A stretch of 64,000 bases of DNA from Pseudomonas sp. Choline-02u-1 (GCF_002836515.1 NZ_PJBC01000067.1:1-64000), one strand, 5' to 3'; numbered from the stretch's first letter, positions 16,172-26,197 are shown. The notes: a model not told the origin generated them from the sequence alone. Translations and numbers: made by a program.

Positions 16172-17959
16172 TCATTTCTTGCCCGGCAACACGGCGCCCA
16201 GCACCTGCTTGGCGGTCTGCACGATCACCCCGGCTTCGTCCGGATCGCCTTTGAGCAACGTCGTGGCAAATTTCTTCGCTTGCTCAAGCTTGATATGCGG
16301 CGGCAGCGGCGGCACGTTCGGGTCGGTCTTGAACTCGATCAGCACCGGCACTTCCGAGGCGAGCGCCTGCTCCCATGCAGACGCCACGTCTTCTTCGCGA
16401 TCCACGAAAATGCCCTTGAGACCAATGGAAATCGCAAACAGGTGGTACGGCACGTCGGGAATGCTCTGCGACGCTTCGAACTTGGGATCGCCCTCCATCA
16501 CCCGCTGTTCCCAGGTGACTTGATTGAGATCTTCGTTGTTGAACACCGCGCAGATCCATTTCGGGCTCTGCCATTGCCGCCAGTATTTGGCGACGGTGAT
16601 CAGCTCGGCCATGTTGTTCATCTGCATCGCGCCGTCGCCGACCAGGGCAATGACCGGTCGCTCGGGAAAAGCGAATTTTGCTGCGATCGCATACGGCACC
16701 GCCGCGCCCATTGAAGCCAGACCACCGGACAAAGAGCATTTCATGCCGCGACGGATTTTCAGATCTCGGGCATACCAGTTGGCGCACGAGCCGGAGTCGC
16801 TGGTGATGATGGCCTGCTCGGGCAAGCGCGGTGACAACTCGTAGACCACCCGTTGCGGGTTGACCGGATCGGCTTTGGCCATGGCGCGTTTTTCCAGGGT
16901 TTTCTCCCAGCTGCTGCGCCAGCCTTCGATCTTCTTGCGCCATTTGCTTGAGGTCTTCTGTTCCAGCAGCGGCAGCAACGCGGCGAGGGTTTCCGCTGAA
17001 TCACCGACCAGATTGACCTCCATCGGATAACGCAGGCTGAGCATGTCCGGCTGCAAGTCGATCTGCACGCCGCGCGCCTGGCCTTCCTTGGGCAGAAACT
17101 CGGAATACGGGAAGCCCGAGCCGATCATCAGCAAGGTGTCACACTCGCTCATCAGCTTGTAGCTGGGCTCGGTGCCGAGCAGGCCGATGCTGCCGGTGAC
17201 CCACAGCAAATCGTCGGGCAGCGCTGCTTTGCCCAACAAGGCTTTAGCAACACCAGCGCCGAGTTTTTCCGCTACCGCGATGACCAGATCGGTCGCCTCC
17301 AGCGCGCCGGCACCGACCAGAATCGCGACTTTCTCGCCACTGTTCAGTACCTCGGCGGCGCGTTGCAGATCGGCCGCATACGGAACGACTTTCGGCTTGC
17401 TGTATCCGACGCCGGAATGCGCAGTGCCATGGGCGCGCGCCGGTTGTTCGTAAGGCAGATCCTGCAAGTCATTGGGCAGAATCAGCGCAGTGACGCGGCG
17501 CTCGCCGACGGCGGTGCGCACAGCGCGATCAAGCAGATGGCGCACTTGCGAAGGCGCCGAAGCCTGCTGCACAAACGCACCGGCGACATCCTTGAACATC
17601 GACACCAGATCCAGCTCTTGCTGGTAGTGACTGCCCAGCGCCGTGCGAGCTTGCTGGCCGACGATGGCCAGCACTGGCATGTGGTCCATACGCGCATCGT
17701 AGAGGCCGGTGATCAGGTGCGAAGCACCGGGGCCGGAGGTAGCGATGCACACGCCCAGCTCGCCGGTAAACTTGGCGTGGGCCGAGGCCATGAACGCAGC
17801 CATTTCCTCGTGTCGCGCCTGGACGAATTCGATCTTGCCTTTGGCTCGGCTCATGGCGCCGAACACGCCATTGATGCCATCCCCCGGATAGCCAAAAATC
17901 CGCGTCACGCCCCACTCGCTGAGCCGTTCAACCAGAAAATCCCCTACTGTCATCGTCAT
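16172..17959 (-). CDS. Thiamine-pyrophosphate enzyme (pyruvate oxidase/acetolactate synthase type)
   Basis: 595-residue three-domain ThDP enzyme. The N-terminal Pyr domain carries the catalytic Glu in RHEEMAAF; the central domain and the C-terminal PP domain follow, with the GDG...NN ThDP/Mg motif (GDGAMQMNN ... VFNNEDLN). Closest by eye to PoxB-like pyruvate dehydrogenase (quinone) or generic thiamine pyrophosphate-requiring proteins; the true substrate is uncertain. The start MTMTVGDF is preferred over MARVK (17974) because GAGGG sits five bases upstream of it. The DUF72 gene follows directly. Confidence 0.88.
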   Translation of the reverse strand: MTMTVGDFLVERLSEWGVTRIFGYPGDGINGVFGAMSRAKGKIEFVQARHEEMAAFMASAHAKFTGELGVCIATSGPGASHLITGLYDARMDHMPVLAIVGQQARTALGSHYQQELDLVSMFKDVAGAFVQQASAPSQVRHLLDRAVRTAVGERRVTALILPNDLQDLPYEQPARAHGTAHSGVGYSKPKVVPYAADLQRAAEVLNSGEKVAILVGAGALEATDLVIAVAEKLGAGVAKALLGKAALPDDLLWVTGSIGLLGTEPSYKLMSECDTLLMIGSGFPYSEFLPKEGQARGVQIDLQPDMLSLRYPMEVNLVGDSAETLAALLPLLEQKTSSKWRKKIEGWRSSWEKTLEKRAMAKADPVNPQRVVYELSPRLPEQAIITSDSGSCANWYARDLKIRRGMKCSLSGGLASMGAAVPYAIAAKFAFPERPVIALVGDGAMQMNNMAELITVAKYWRQWQSPKWICAVFNNEDLNQVTWEQRVMEGDPKFEASQSIPDVPYHLFAISIGLKGIFVDREEDVASAWEQALASEVPVLIEFKTDPNVPPLPPHIKLEQAKKFATTLLKGDPDEAGVIVQTAKQVLGAVLPGKK

Positions 17960-18139
17960 CTTGACCCTCGCCATTTACCGCTGCATGGACATGTAAGGGT
18001 CTGGACAGTGCTCTGCGCGATGAAGTTTCGCTGGATTGCGCGGGCACGGGCTCAGGCGCCGTGTTTACGCGCAAATGTTTTTTTGAGGCGAGCGCCCTGC
18101 TCTGTGGTCGATTGAGAAATGATCGAAGGAGGATGGGCC

Positions 18140-18640
18140 ATGACCGAAGTACAAACCCTGCTGCTGAAACGCAATGACTGGGTGCCGAACAATCCGCGTC
18201 TGCCGGTGCTGATCTACCGCAGCGCGGTGGCCATTGAGGGCGACGATCCGGCGGCGCGCTTCGAGCAGACGTTCGGTGCCAATGGCTGGCCAGCGCAGTG
18301 GCGCTACGGCATTTATGACTATCACCACTACCACACCGAAGGCCACGAAGTGCTTGGCGTGGCGGCGGGTCAGGCGCGGTTGATGCTGGGCGGGCCTGAT
18401 GGGCAGGAGGTGGTCGTCGGTGCCGGGGATGTGCTGTTGCTGCCGGCCGGGACCGGGCACTGCAATCTGGGCTCGAGTGCAGACTTTCTCGTGGTGGGTG
18501 CGTATCCACCGGGGCAGCAGGCGGATATTTGCCGGGCCGCGCCGAGTGATGCGCAGTTGGCGCGGATTGCGGGGCTGGCGTTTCCTGAGACAGATCCGGT
18601 GCAGGGAGTCGGGGGTGCGGTTGGGCAGTATTGGATTTGA
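18140..18640 (+). CDS. Cupin-domain protein
   Basis: 166-residue protein with a single cupin barrel: HHYHTEGHEVLGVAAG (metal-binding His and Glu) and GDVLLLPAGTGH as the second motif. Small cupins of this kind are often isomerases or oxygenase-like proteins; no reaction can be assigned. GAAGGAGG precedes the ATG, which supports MTEVQ over the in-frame ATG seven codons upstream. It is divergent from the TPP enzyme and probably monocistronic. Confidence 0.85.
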   Translation: MTEVQTLLLKRNDWVPNNPRLPVLIYRSAVAIEGDDPAARFEQTFGANGWPAQWRYGIYDYHHYHTEGHEVLGVAAGQARLMLGGPDGQEVVVGAGDVLLLPAGTGHCNLGSSADFLVVGAYPPGQQADICRAAPSDAQLARIAGLAFPETDPVQGVGGAVGQYWI

Positions 18641-18742
18641 TGGCTCACTCCTACAAGGGATTCGGGTTGGGGGCTGGCACCCGCCGGAAATTTTCCCTAC
18701 GGTGTCTACCTGTTCTCTCCCAGCATCGACGAGGTCCGTTTC

Positions 18743-19582
18743 ATGAGCAATGCGTCTTACGTTCCGCCTAAGGTCTGGAAACACGAAGCCCCGTCCGGCG
18801 GCCACTTCGCTAGCATCAACCGCCCGGTCGCCGGGCCGACCCACGACAAGGAACTGCCGGTCGGCAAGCACCCGTTGCAGCTGTATTCGCTGGCGACGCC
18901 CAACGGTGTAAAGGTCACCATCATGCTCGAAGAGTTGCTCGCGCTTGGGCACAGCGAGGCTGAGTATGACGCCTGGCTGATCCGCATTGGCGAGGGCGAT
19001 CAGTTCTCCAGCGGCTTTGTCGAGGTCAATCCCAATTCGAAGATTCCAGCCCTGCTGGATCACAGCGTCGAGCCACCGATCCGGGTGTTCGAGTCCGGCT
19101 CGATCCTGCTGTACCTGGCGGAAAAGTTCGGCGCCTTGCTGCCCAAGGATCCGGCCGCTCGCACCGAAACCCTCAACTGGCTGTTCTGGCAAATGGGCTC
19201 GGCGCCGTATCTGGGCGGTGGCTTCGGGCATTTCTATGCTTATGCGCCGGAGAAGCTCGAATACCCGATCAACCGCTTCACCATGGAAGCCAAACGGCAG
19301 CTGGATGTACTCAACCGCCGTCTCGCCGACAACGCCTATCTGGCCGGCGACGATTACACCATCGCCGACATCGCCGTATGGCCCTGGTACGGGCAACTGG
19401 TGCGCAACAACGTTTACTCGGCGGCGGAATTTCTCGCGGCGCACGAGTACACCCATGTACAGCGCTGGGCGGAAGAAATCGCCAAGCGGCCGGCGGTCAT
19501 GCGTGGGCAGCGAGTGAATCGCACCTGGGGCGATGAAGACAGCCAGGTGCCGGAGCGGCATGGGGCAGAAGATCTGAATTGA
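18743..19582 (+). CDS. yghU: Glutathione S-transferase, YghU-like disulfide-bond oxidoreductase
   Basis: 279 residues with an N-terminal thioredoxin-like GST fold (LYSLATPNGVKVTIMLEE) and an all-alpha C-terminal domain (YLAGDDYTIADIAVWPWYG, the N-capping region of GST helix 6). The long N-terminal extension before the GST fold and the overall length match YghU rather than the shorter YfcG. YghU/YfcG-type enzymes reduce disulfide bonds with glutathione and have weak peroxidase activity. The symbol is by similarity. Confidence 0.85.
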   Translation: MSNASYVPPKVWKHEAPSGGHFASINRPVAGPTHDKELPVGKHPLQLYSLATPNGVKVTIMLEELLALGHSEAEYDAWLIRIGEGDQFSSGFVEVNPNSKIPALLDHSVEPPIRVFESGSILLYLAEKFGALLPKDPAARTETLNWLFWQMGSAPYLGGGFGHFYAYAPEKLEYPINRFTMEAKRQLDVLNRRLADNAYLAGDDYTIADIAVWPWYGQLVRNNVYSAAEFLAAHEYTHVQRWAEEIAKRPAVMRGQRVNRTWGDEDSQVPERHGAEDLN

Positions 19583-19621
19583 ACCAGACGCGGTCTGTCT
19601 GACCGACCACCAGGCAAAAAC

Positions 19622-19711
19622 TGTGGGAGCGGGCTTGCTCGCGAAAGCATCGTGTCATTCAACAAATGTGTCGGCTGACACGACGCTTTCGCGAGCAAGC
19701 CCGCTCCCACA
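19622..19711. repeat. REP pair, GGGAGCGGGCTTGCTCGCG type
   Basis: Near-perfect inverted repeat: about 36-bp arms starting 19622 and ending 19711 with one mismatch in the first 35 positions. It lies between the GST gene and the promoter of the TonB receptor gene. Confidence 0.85.
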
Positions 19712-19803
19712 TTCGTTTCCACTAGAGCATCGATTCAATTGTGAAAAAATCATTAACTCACTGACCCGTACGGGTTTATTCCCCAAGAAACTTCCTACAT
19801 ACT

Positions 19804-19822
19804 AATGCGAATAATTCTTACA
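19804..19822. promoter_or_regulatory. Candidate Fur box
   Basis: AATGCGAATAATTCTTACA, 46 bp upstream of the TonB receptor start, agrees with roughly half of the 19-bp Fur consensus including the central AATAAT. Iron-repressed control would suit the siderophore receptor. The match is modest. Confidence 0.4.
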
Positions 19823-19868
19823 TGCACTCGCATCAGTTTCGTTTGGGTAATTTTGGGGAAGCAGATAG

Positions 19869-22037
19869 ATGTCGTTTCAAACCCTCCACCGCCGTTCAAA
19901 TCTTTCACCTAACCTGCTCGCGATCGCCATCGGCATGGCGAGCATCGCACCTGTGCTGGCCGAGGAAGCTGCCTCCACTGCACCCGCGAACGGCCCGCTT
20001 GAACTGCAGGCGACCGAAATCGGCGCCACGCAGATGAGCAGCACCACCGAAGACACACAGTCCTACACCACCGGGCCGATGCAGACCGCCACCAAGCTGT
20101 CGCTGACCATGCGCGAAACGCCGCAGGCGGTGACGGTTATTACCCGTCAGCGCATGGACGACCAGAACATGACCAGCGTCAACGACGTGGTACGTGGCAC
20201 GCCGGGGCTGTTCCTCAGCGAGGCCAGCGGTCCGGGCCGACAGACTTACAAGGCGCGCGGTTTCGACATTGACAACATCATGTACGACGGCCTGCCCAGC
20301 TCCTATTCGCCGTTCACTTTGGCCGTGCAACCGAACCTGGCGATGTTCGACCGGGTGGAAATCGTGCGGGGTGCGACCGGTCTGGTCACCGGTGCCGGCA
20401 ACCCGTCGGCGGCGATCAACATGGTGCGCAAGCGTCCGACCGCTGATCAGCGCGTGACCCTCACCGGCGCCGCCGGCAGTTGGGATGACTACCGTGGTGA
20501 AGTCGACGCCTCGAGCCCGCTCAATGACAGCGGCACGCTGCGTGGCCGCGTGGTGACTTCGTATCAAGGCGCCGACAGCTTCCGCGACAAGGAAGAAAAC
20601 GATCACGGCTTGTTCTACGCCATCGGTGAAGCCGACCTGAGCGACAGCACCACCGCGACCCTCGGCTTCTCCCGGCAGAACGATCAGACCAACTATTTCT
20701 GGGGCGGCCTGCCGATCGGCGAAAACGGCCACCACCTCGACCTGCCCCGCTCCACTTACCCGGGCACCGATTGGGAAAACCGCAAGCTGCAGGTCGACAC
20801 CGTGTTCGGTGAAGTCGAACACCGTTTCGACAACGACTGGAAACTGCACCTCGGTGGCTCGACGTCGACACTCGAGGGTGAATTCTCCGGCACGTACCTG
20901 TCACGTTACGACGGCCCGCTGGAAACCACCGCCTACCAGTCGCATCACACCGACAAGCAACGCGCCTTTGACGGTTTCGCCAGCGGCCCGTTCGAAGCCT
21001 TCGGCCGCACCCACGAATTGGTGGTCGGCGCGAGCAATCGCGTGTACGACGCCACCACCAAGGAATACTCGCCCTACGACACCGGCCTGCCGATCGCCGC
21101 GCCCAAGCCTGACTTCGTGCGCAGTGGCAAGTCGCGCAACGTCACCACTCAGGACGCGGTTTACCTGACCACCCGCTTGAGCCTCGCCGACCCGCTGACG
21201 CTGATCCTCGGCGGTCGTCTGGACTGGTATGACTACGACGATCGCAGCGCCGACGGCGACTTCAAAGTCACCCGCAACCTGACCCGTTACGCTGGCCTTA
21301 TCTACAAGCTCGATGACCATCACTCGGTCTACGCCAGCTATACCGACATTTTCACCCCGCAAACCCAGAAAGATCTTGGCGGCAAAGTGCTGGAGCCAAT
21401 CGTCGGTGAAAACTACGAAGTCGGCATCAAAGGCGAATACTTCGACGGTGCGCTGAACGGCAGCGTAGCGGTGTTCCAAATGGACCAGACCAACCGCGCC
21501 ACCCAGGCAGCGACCCAGCTTGGCTGCCCGGAACTGACCTGCTACGAAACCTCCGGCAAGGTCCGCGCCCAAGGCGTGGACATGGAACTGCAAGGTGCGC
21601 TGACCGAGCAATGGCAAGTCGGCGCCGGCTACACCTACACCCGCGCCCACTACATCAAGGACGAAAACCCGGCCAACAATAATCAGAAATTCGACACCGA
21701 CATGCCGGAGCATCTGTTCAAGGTTTCCACCGTATACCGCTTCAAAGGCCCGCTGGAAAAACTGCGCGTGGGCGGCAACGTCTACTGGCAGAGCCGGATG
21801 TACAACGACATCGCCCTGGCCAACGGCGGTAGCTATCGGCTCGAACAGGGAGGCTACGCGGTTACCGACCTGATGGCCGGTTATGAGGTCAACAAGCACC
21901 TCGACCTGCAGGTCAACGCCAACAACATTTTCGATCGCACGTACTACTCCTCCATCGGAAGCGATGTGACGTGGGGCTCGACCGACAACTACGGCACGCC
22001 GCGCAGCTACATGATGACGGCCAAGTACAAGTTCTGA
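19869..22037 (+). CDS. TonB-dependent siderophore receptor
   Basis: 722-residue outer-membrane receptor. A signal peptide ends around APVLA|EEA. A plug domain follows (SLTMRETPQAVTVITRQRM, then GTPGLFLSEASGPGRQTYK), typical of the FhuE/FpvA/FoxA ferric-siderophore group. The 22-strand barrel ends in an aromatic residue (MTAKYKF). The mature N-terminus is short, with no STN signalling domain, so it should not act on an anti-sigma factor. The ligand, probably a hydroxamate or mixed siderophore, cannot be fixed. A possible Fur box lies upstream and a strong terminator downstream. Confidence 0.93.
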   Translation: MSFQTLHRRSNLSPNLLAIAIGMASIAPVLAEEAASTAPANGPLELQATEIGATQMSSTTEDTQSYTTGPMQTATKLSLTMRETPQAVTVITRQRMDDQNMTSVNDVVRGTPGLFLSEASGPGRQTYKARGFDIDNIMYDGLPSSYSPFTLAVQPNLAMFDRVEIVRGATGLVTGAGNPSAAINMVRKRPTADQRVTLTGAAGSWDDYRGEVDASSPLNDSGTLRGRVVTSYQGADSFRDKEENDHGLFYAIGEADLSDSTTATLGFSRQNDQTNYFWGGLPIGENGHHLDLPRSTYPGTDWENRKLQVDTVFGEVEHRFDNDWKLHLGGSTSTLEGEFSGTYLSRYDGPLETTAYQSHHTDKQRAFDGFASGPFEAFGRTHELVVGASNRVYDATTKEYSPYDTGLPIAAPKPDFVRSGKSRNVTTQDAVYLTTRLSLADPLTLILGGRLDWYDYDDRSADGDFKVTRNLTRYAGLIYKLDDHHSVYASYTDIFTPQTQKDLGGKVLEPIVGENYEVGIKGEYFDGALNGSVAVFQMDQTNRATQAATQLGCPELTCYETSGKVRAQGVDMELQGALTEQWQVGAGYTYTRAHYIKDENPANNNQKFDTDMPEHLFKVSTVYRFKGPLEKLRVGGNVYWQSRMYNDIALANGGSYRLEQGGYAVTDLMAGYEVNKHLDLQVNANNIFDRTYYSSIGSDVTWGSTDNYGTPRSYMMTAKYKF

Positions 22038-22063
22038 TCGATAACGATCAGCGCTTGACACAG

Positions 22064-22094
22064 GGCGCCGGGAGTTTTCCCGGCGCCTTTTTTT
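22064..22094 (+). terminator. Rho-independent terminator
   Basis: Perfect 10-bp GC-rich stem (GGCGCCGGGA / TCCCGGCGCC) with a 4-nt loop and a 7-T run, 26 bp after the receptor stop codon. Confidence 0.95.
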
Positions 22095-22161
22095 GCATGT
22101 TCATTAGGCACGACCGGCAATTACCGATAGTCTCTGTCGACACTTTCGCGAAGCGCCGGCC

Positions 22162-23355
22162 ATGCCCCAGACAGATTTTTCCTCCGACCTCCAAGCCATC
22201 GGCAGCATTGACGCTGTGCCGGTGATTCTGAGCATGGTCAAACACATGACCGGCATGCGCTTCGCCGCCGTCGCGCGGGTCACCGAGAGCAAGTGGATCG
22301 CCTGCGCCGTGGATGACTCGATCGACTTCGGGCTGTTGCCCGACGGAGAACTGGTGCTTGAGTCGACGATTTGTCATGAAATCCGCCAGCATCATCAACC
22401 AGTGATCTTCGGCCACGCGAGCCAGCATCCGGTGTTCTCCTCGCACCACACGCCGAAAACCTACGGGCTGGAAAGCTACATCTCGATTCCCATCATCAAG
22501 GCCAACGGCGAATTCTTCGGCACGCTGTGCGCCATCGATTCGGTGCCGGCCAATCTCGATGACTCAGCCATCGAAAAGACCCTCACCCTTTTCGCCCAGT
22601 TGATTGCGATGAGTCTGGATACCCAGGGCCATTTGCACGCAACCAAAACCGCGTTGGCCGACGCCAATGAAATGGGTCGCCTGCGCGAGCAATTCATCGC
22701 CGTACTGGGCCACGACTTGCGCACGCCACTCAGCGCCATTCGCATGAGCGCCGACCTGCTGCAAAGCAAAGCCGAGGACAAGCGCTCGCGCACGCTGCTG
22801 TCGGCGATTCGTACCAGCTCGGTGCGCATGGGCGTGCTGATCGAAAACATCCTCGACTTCGCCCGGGGTCGGCTTGGCAGTGGCATTCCGGTGCAGCGCA
22901 AACTGGTCGACGATTTGCAGCAAACGCTGCGCCAGACCCTTGAAGAAATCCAGGTGGCGTACCCGCAGGCGAAGTTTATTGATTCGCTTGAGGTGCCGGC
23001 CGGGGTCTATTGCGACCCGCTGCGCATCAGCCAGTTGTTGTCGAATCTGCTGGGCAACGCCGTGACCCACGGTTCCACCGCCGAACCGATCGTGCTCAAG
23101 GCCTGTGCCGAGGGCGACGAGATCGTTATTTCGCTGACCAACCAGGGCACGCCGATCCCGCCCGCGCTGATGCCGCTGCTGTTCGAACCGTTCTCGCGTT
23201 CCGAAGCGGGTCAACGCAACGAAGGGCTGGGACTGGGCTTGTACATCGCCGGGCAGATTGCCAATGCGCACAACGGCACCTTGAGCGTGACTTCCGACAG
23301 CGAAGCAGGCACCTGCTTTGTCGCGCGCTTCCCTGCCCGCTTCAAGTGGGTCTGA
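22162..23355 (+). CDS. GAF-domain sensor histidine kinase
   Basis: 397 residues without membrane segments: a GAF domain (about 20-160), HisKA with H-box VLGHDLRTPLSAI (His near 188), and HATPase with N-box NLLGNAVTHG and G-box GLGLGLYIAGQI. A soluble kinase with a GAF sensor suggests an intracellular signal or light sensing, but no Cys chromophore site could be assigned. No response regulator is adjacent, so it is an orphan kinase. It has its own start after the receptor terminator. Confidence 0.9.
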   Translation: MPQTDFSSDLQAIGSIDAVPVILSMVKHMTGMRFAAVARVTESKWIACAVDDSIDFGLLPDGELVLESTICHEIRQHHQPVIFGHASQHPVFSSHHTPKTYGLESYISIPIIKANGEFFGTLCAIDSVPANLDDSAIEKTLTLFAQLIAMSLDTQGHLHATKTALADANEMGRLREQFIAVLGHDLRTPLSAIRMSADLLQSKAEDKRSRTLLSAIRTSSVRMGVLIENILDFARGRLGSGIPVQRKLVDDLQQTLRQTLEEIQVAYPQAKFIDSLEVPAGVYCDPLRISQLLSNLLGNAVTHGSTAEPIVLKACAEGDEIVISLTNQGTPIPPALMPLLFEPFSRSEAGQRNEGLGLGLYIAGQIANAHNGTLSVTSDSEAGTCFVARFPARFKWV

Positions 23356-23363
23356 GCGCCGCT

Positions 23364-24296
23364 CTAAGTGTTCAGTGGCGTCTGCGGCGTGTCGGGGTTG
23401 AGCTGGCGACGGCGAAACTGACCCGGTGGCTGGCCATGAATCTGGCGAAAACGCCGGGAGAAATACGCTTCATCGGCAAACCCGCACAGCCGCGCCACTT
23501 CGCCCACCGAGCGCGTACTGTTGAGGAGGAAATTGCGCGCCGCGTGCATGCGCCGCTCCAGCACCAGCTCGGTGAAGGTCTTGCCGATTTCCTTGCGCAG
23601 CCAGTGCGTCAGGTAAGTCGGTGACAGATAAGTCGCAGCTGCAACCTTGATCAGATTGAGATCAGGATCGGCGATGTTCTTCCGCAAATACTCGAACATT
23701 CGGCTCAAGGCGTCGCGACGGCTGTTCTCGGCCGCATTCTCTTCTGCCAGGCGCTTGAGCGGCTCGGCGTAAAGAAAACACACGCTGCCAATCATTTGCA
23801 GCAACAAGCCCTTGAGCATTTCGCGCGTACCGAACTGACGGTTCTCATCAAGACTGCGCATCTGCTCGATCAAACCACAGACCTGAGCGAAATCCTCATC
23901 GCCCAGAATGAAATCCAGGTGTTCCTGAAAGCGGAACGGCGACAGCTCCGGCGCGAGCAGGATCGACACCTCTTCCAGGTCCATCGGATCGCATTGCAGA
24001 TGCGGTAACAGGAACGTCTGGGAAAAATTGATGACGATGAAATTGCTGTCCTCGGGATGCGGAATCACATGCACCCGGTGCGGCAGAATGAACGCCAGAG
24101 TGTTGCGCGGGAACGGCCGCTGCACCCCGCCTATGTGCTGCACGGTGTCACCACCGAGGTTGATCTGGATCTGGAAATACTCGTGCCGGTGAGGAGCGGT
24201 TTCGGCGCGCCGGCCCTTCTTGTCGCGAATGTAGAAATCGGTCAATTCGCTGCGTTGCTGCATGACATAGGTCGGAATACGGCTGGGTGAAGACAT
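23364..24296 (-). CDS. AraC-family regulator
   Basis: 310 residues: an N-terminal cupin-like sensing domain (HRHEYFQIQINLGG) and a C-terminal double helix-turn-helix (LNLIKVAAATYLSPTYLTHW and VGEVARLCGFADEAYFSRRF). It is divergent from the MFS-FAH-SDR-hydroxyacid dehydrogenase operon across a 551-bp region with well-spaced direct repeats, so it is the likely activator of that operon. Confidence 0.92.
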   Translation of the reverse strand: MSSPSRIPTYVMQQRSELTDFYIRDKKGRRAETAPHRHEYFQIQINLGGDTVQHIGGVQRPFPRNTLAFILPHRVHVIPHPEDSNFIVINFSQTFLLPHLQCDPMDLEEVSILLAPELSPFRFQEHLDFILGDEDFAQVCGLIEQMRSLDENRQFGTREMLKGLLLQMIGSVCFLYAEPLKRLAEENAAENSRRDALSRMFEYLRKNIADPDLNLIKVAAATYLSPTYLTHWLRKEIGKTFTELVLERRMHAARNFLLNSTRSVGEVARLCGFADEAYFSRRFRQIHGQPPGQFRRRQLNPDTPQTPLNT

Positions 24297-24847
24297 GGGC
24301 GGGAAGTCCTCCGGGCAGTGAGGTGGCGCTTGTCATCTTGCAGGGTCGAGCGCTAAGCAGCAATGAGTCATACGATGACGGTGGCGCCAGGCTTATTTTT
24401 TGAAAGAGCGCTCGCGATTCGCCTGTCCAAAAACAGAATCGCTCTGAAAAACCACCAATCCGTTCATATTCAGATGCTTACTGACTAATTCAGATGTTGA
24501 TTATCAAGACAAATCGTATTTATTTTTTTGGACAGGTTCGCCCAACCCGCTTTTTTGAAGAAAAAACGTTCTAACCCATCGGTTGATTTAGAACCGTTGT
24601 ACGACCACTGTAATGACCAACGCAGCCCAACCTCTTTCAAAAACAATCAAAGGTGCGCACGTCATGATCCTGCTATTTCCCCTCGCCGCCCCGCCCGACC
24701 TCCCCTTCGAGCCAATCGCAGAAAGTCGTTCCTGAACGTCTGAAACCCGCGCTACAACCCGTTCGATTGCCTTGCTCCACACGTTGCGGGCAACGGCATC
24801 GGCTGCTCGAAAAATCTCGACTCTTCTAACAATAACGAGGTCTCCGC
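24297..24847. promoter_or_regulatory. Divergent regulatory region of the AraC/MFS cluster
   Basis: 551 bp without a supported gene, locally AT-rich. It holds a direct repeat ATTCAGATG at 24468-24476 and 24488-24496 (20-bp period, as for tandem AraC half-sites). It also holds a 12-bp inverted repeat CCTGTCCAAAAA (24422-24433) and TTTTTGGACAGG (24525-24536) flanking it. Both are candidate operators for the AraC regulator; a similar TTGTCCAAA occurs again at about 26213, before the FAH gene. Confidence 0.55.
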
Positions 24848-26197
24848 ATGTCCAACTCCCATTCCTCAAGTGCCACTGTCCCGCCGGTGATAGCCGGCGC
24901 ACGCGATGCGGTTACGGCGCAGCGCCTGCCAACGCGGCGGCGCTGGTTCATGCTGTCGTTGCTGCTGATCGCGACGATCATCAATTACATCGACCGGGTG
25001 AACATCTCGATCGCCGCGCCATTCATGGCCAAGGATCTTGGCCTGGACAAGATCGAGATGGGCCAGATCTTCTCTGCATTCGCCTGGACTTATGCGCTGG
25101 CGCTGGTGCCCGCCGGATTCATTGCCGATCGGTTTGGCTCGCGCTTTACCTACGGCGTATCGCTGATCAGCTGGTCGACCGTCACCGTTTGCCAGGGGTT
25201 TGCGACGGGATTTGCCTCGCTGTTCGGCCTGCGCCTGGCGGTCGGCGCCATGGAAGCCCCGGCTTTCCCGGCCAACAGCCGCGCGGTGACGGTGTGGTTC
25301 CCGGCGCGGGAACGCGGGATGGCCAGCAGTATTTATGTGTGCGGCCAGTACCTCGGCACGGCGCTGTTCACCGGCGCGCTGTTGTGGCTGGCGACCACCT
25401 TTGATTGGCGCCACGTGTTCTATAGCACCGGCGCGCTTGGCATCGTCTTTGGTGTGTTGTGGCTGTACCTGTATCGCGATCCGCTGAACTGCAAAAAAGT
25501 CAGCCAGGAAGAATTGAAGTACATCGAAACAGGCGGTGGTCTGGTCAAGAGCAGTCAGGAGCGCACCCGTTTCAACTGGCGGCAGATTGCCGAGTTGTTC
25601 AGCTATCGGCAGATCTGGGCAATCTGCATCGGCAAGTTCGCCAGCACCTCGGCGCTGTACTTCTTCCTCACCTGGTTCCCGACCTACCTGATCGAAGAAC
25701 GCAAACTGACCATGATCAAGGCCGGGATCTTCGCCGTGCTGCCCTTCGTCGGTGCCACGGTGGGGATTCTGCTGGCCGGCATCGTTTCCGACCTGCTGAT
25801 CCGTCGCGGCTACTCGATGTCGTTTGCGCGCAAGTTGCCACTGGTGGTCGGTTCGATGCTGGGCATGTCGATCGTGCTGGTGAATTTCACTGATTCCAAC
25901 CTGATCTGCATCGCCGTGCTGACCATCGCCTTCTTCGCCCAAGGCATCGCATCCTCCTCGTGGGCGGCGGTGTCGGAAGTGGCGCCGAAAGAGCTGATCG
26001 GCCTCACCGGCGGGATCACCAGCCTGGCCGCGAACATTGGCGGCATCGTCACGCCGATCGTGATCGGCGCCATCGTTCACGCCACCGGCACCTTCGCCTA
26101 TGCGTTCTGGTTCATTGGCGGCGTGGCGCTGATCGGCACCCTCTCCTACTCGTTGCTGCTCGGGCGCCTGTACCGCATTGAGCTGAAGGCGCGCTGA
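24848..26197 (+). CDS. MFS transporter, anion:cation symporter (sugar-acid) type
   Basis: 449 residues with about 12 membrane segments. The first helix is preceded by RRRWFMLSLLLIATIINYIDRVN, a pattern (NYxDR) typical of the ACS family of glucarate, galactonate and aromatic-acid permeases. It is the first gene of the operon controlled by the AraC regulator; GAGG lies nine bases before the ATG. It probably imports the acid that the following FAH, SDR and 2-hydroxyacid dehydrogenase genes act on. Confidence 0.9.
   Translation: MSNSHSSSATVPPVIAGARDAVTAQRLPTRRRWFMLSLLLIATIINYIDRVNISIAAPFMAKDLGLDKIEMGQIFSAFAWTYALALVPAGFIADRFGSRFTYGVSLISWSTVTVCQGFATGFASLFGLRLAVGAMEAPAFPANSRAVTVWFPARERGMASSIYVCGQYLGTALFTGALLWLATTFDWRHVFYSTGALGIVFGVLWLYLYRDPLNCKKVSQEELKYIETGGGLVKSSQERTRFNWRQIAELFSYRQIWAICIGKFASTSALYFFLTWFPTYLIEERKLTMIKAGIFAVLPFVGATVGILLAGIVSDLLIRRGYSMSFARKLPLVVGSMLGMSIVLVNFTDSNLICIAVLTIAFFAQGIASSSWAAVSEVAPKELIGLTGGITSLAANIGGIVTPIVIGAIVHATGTFAYAFWFIGGVALIGTLSYSLLLGRLYRIELKAR

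Noticed and set aside
18065..19561. 498-residue minus-strand frame
   Set aside because: Antisense to the cupin and GST genes, which both have family motifs.
20901..22061. 386-residue minus-strand frame
   Set aside because: Antisense to the TonB receptor barrel.
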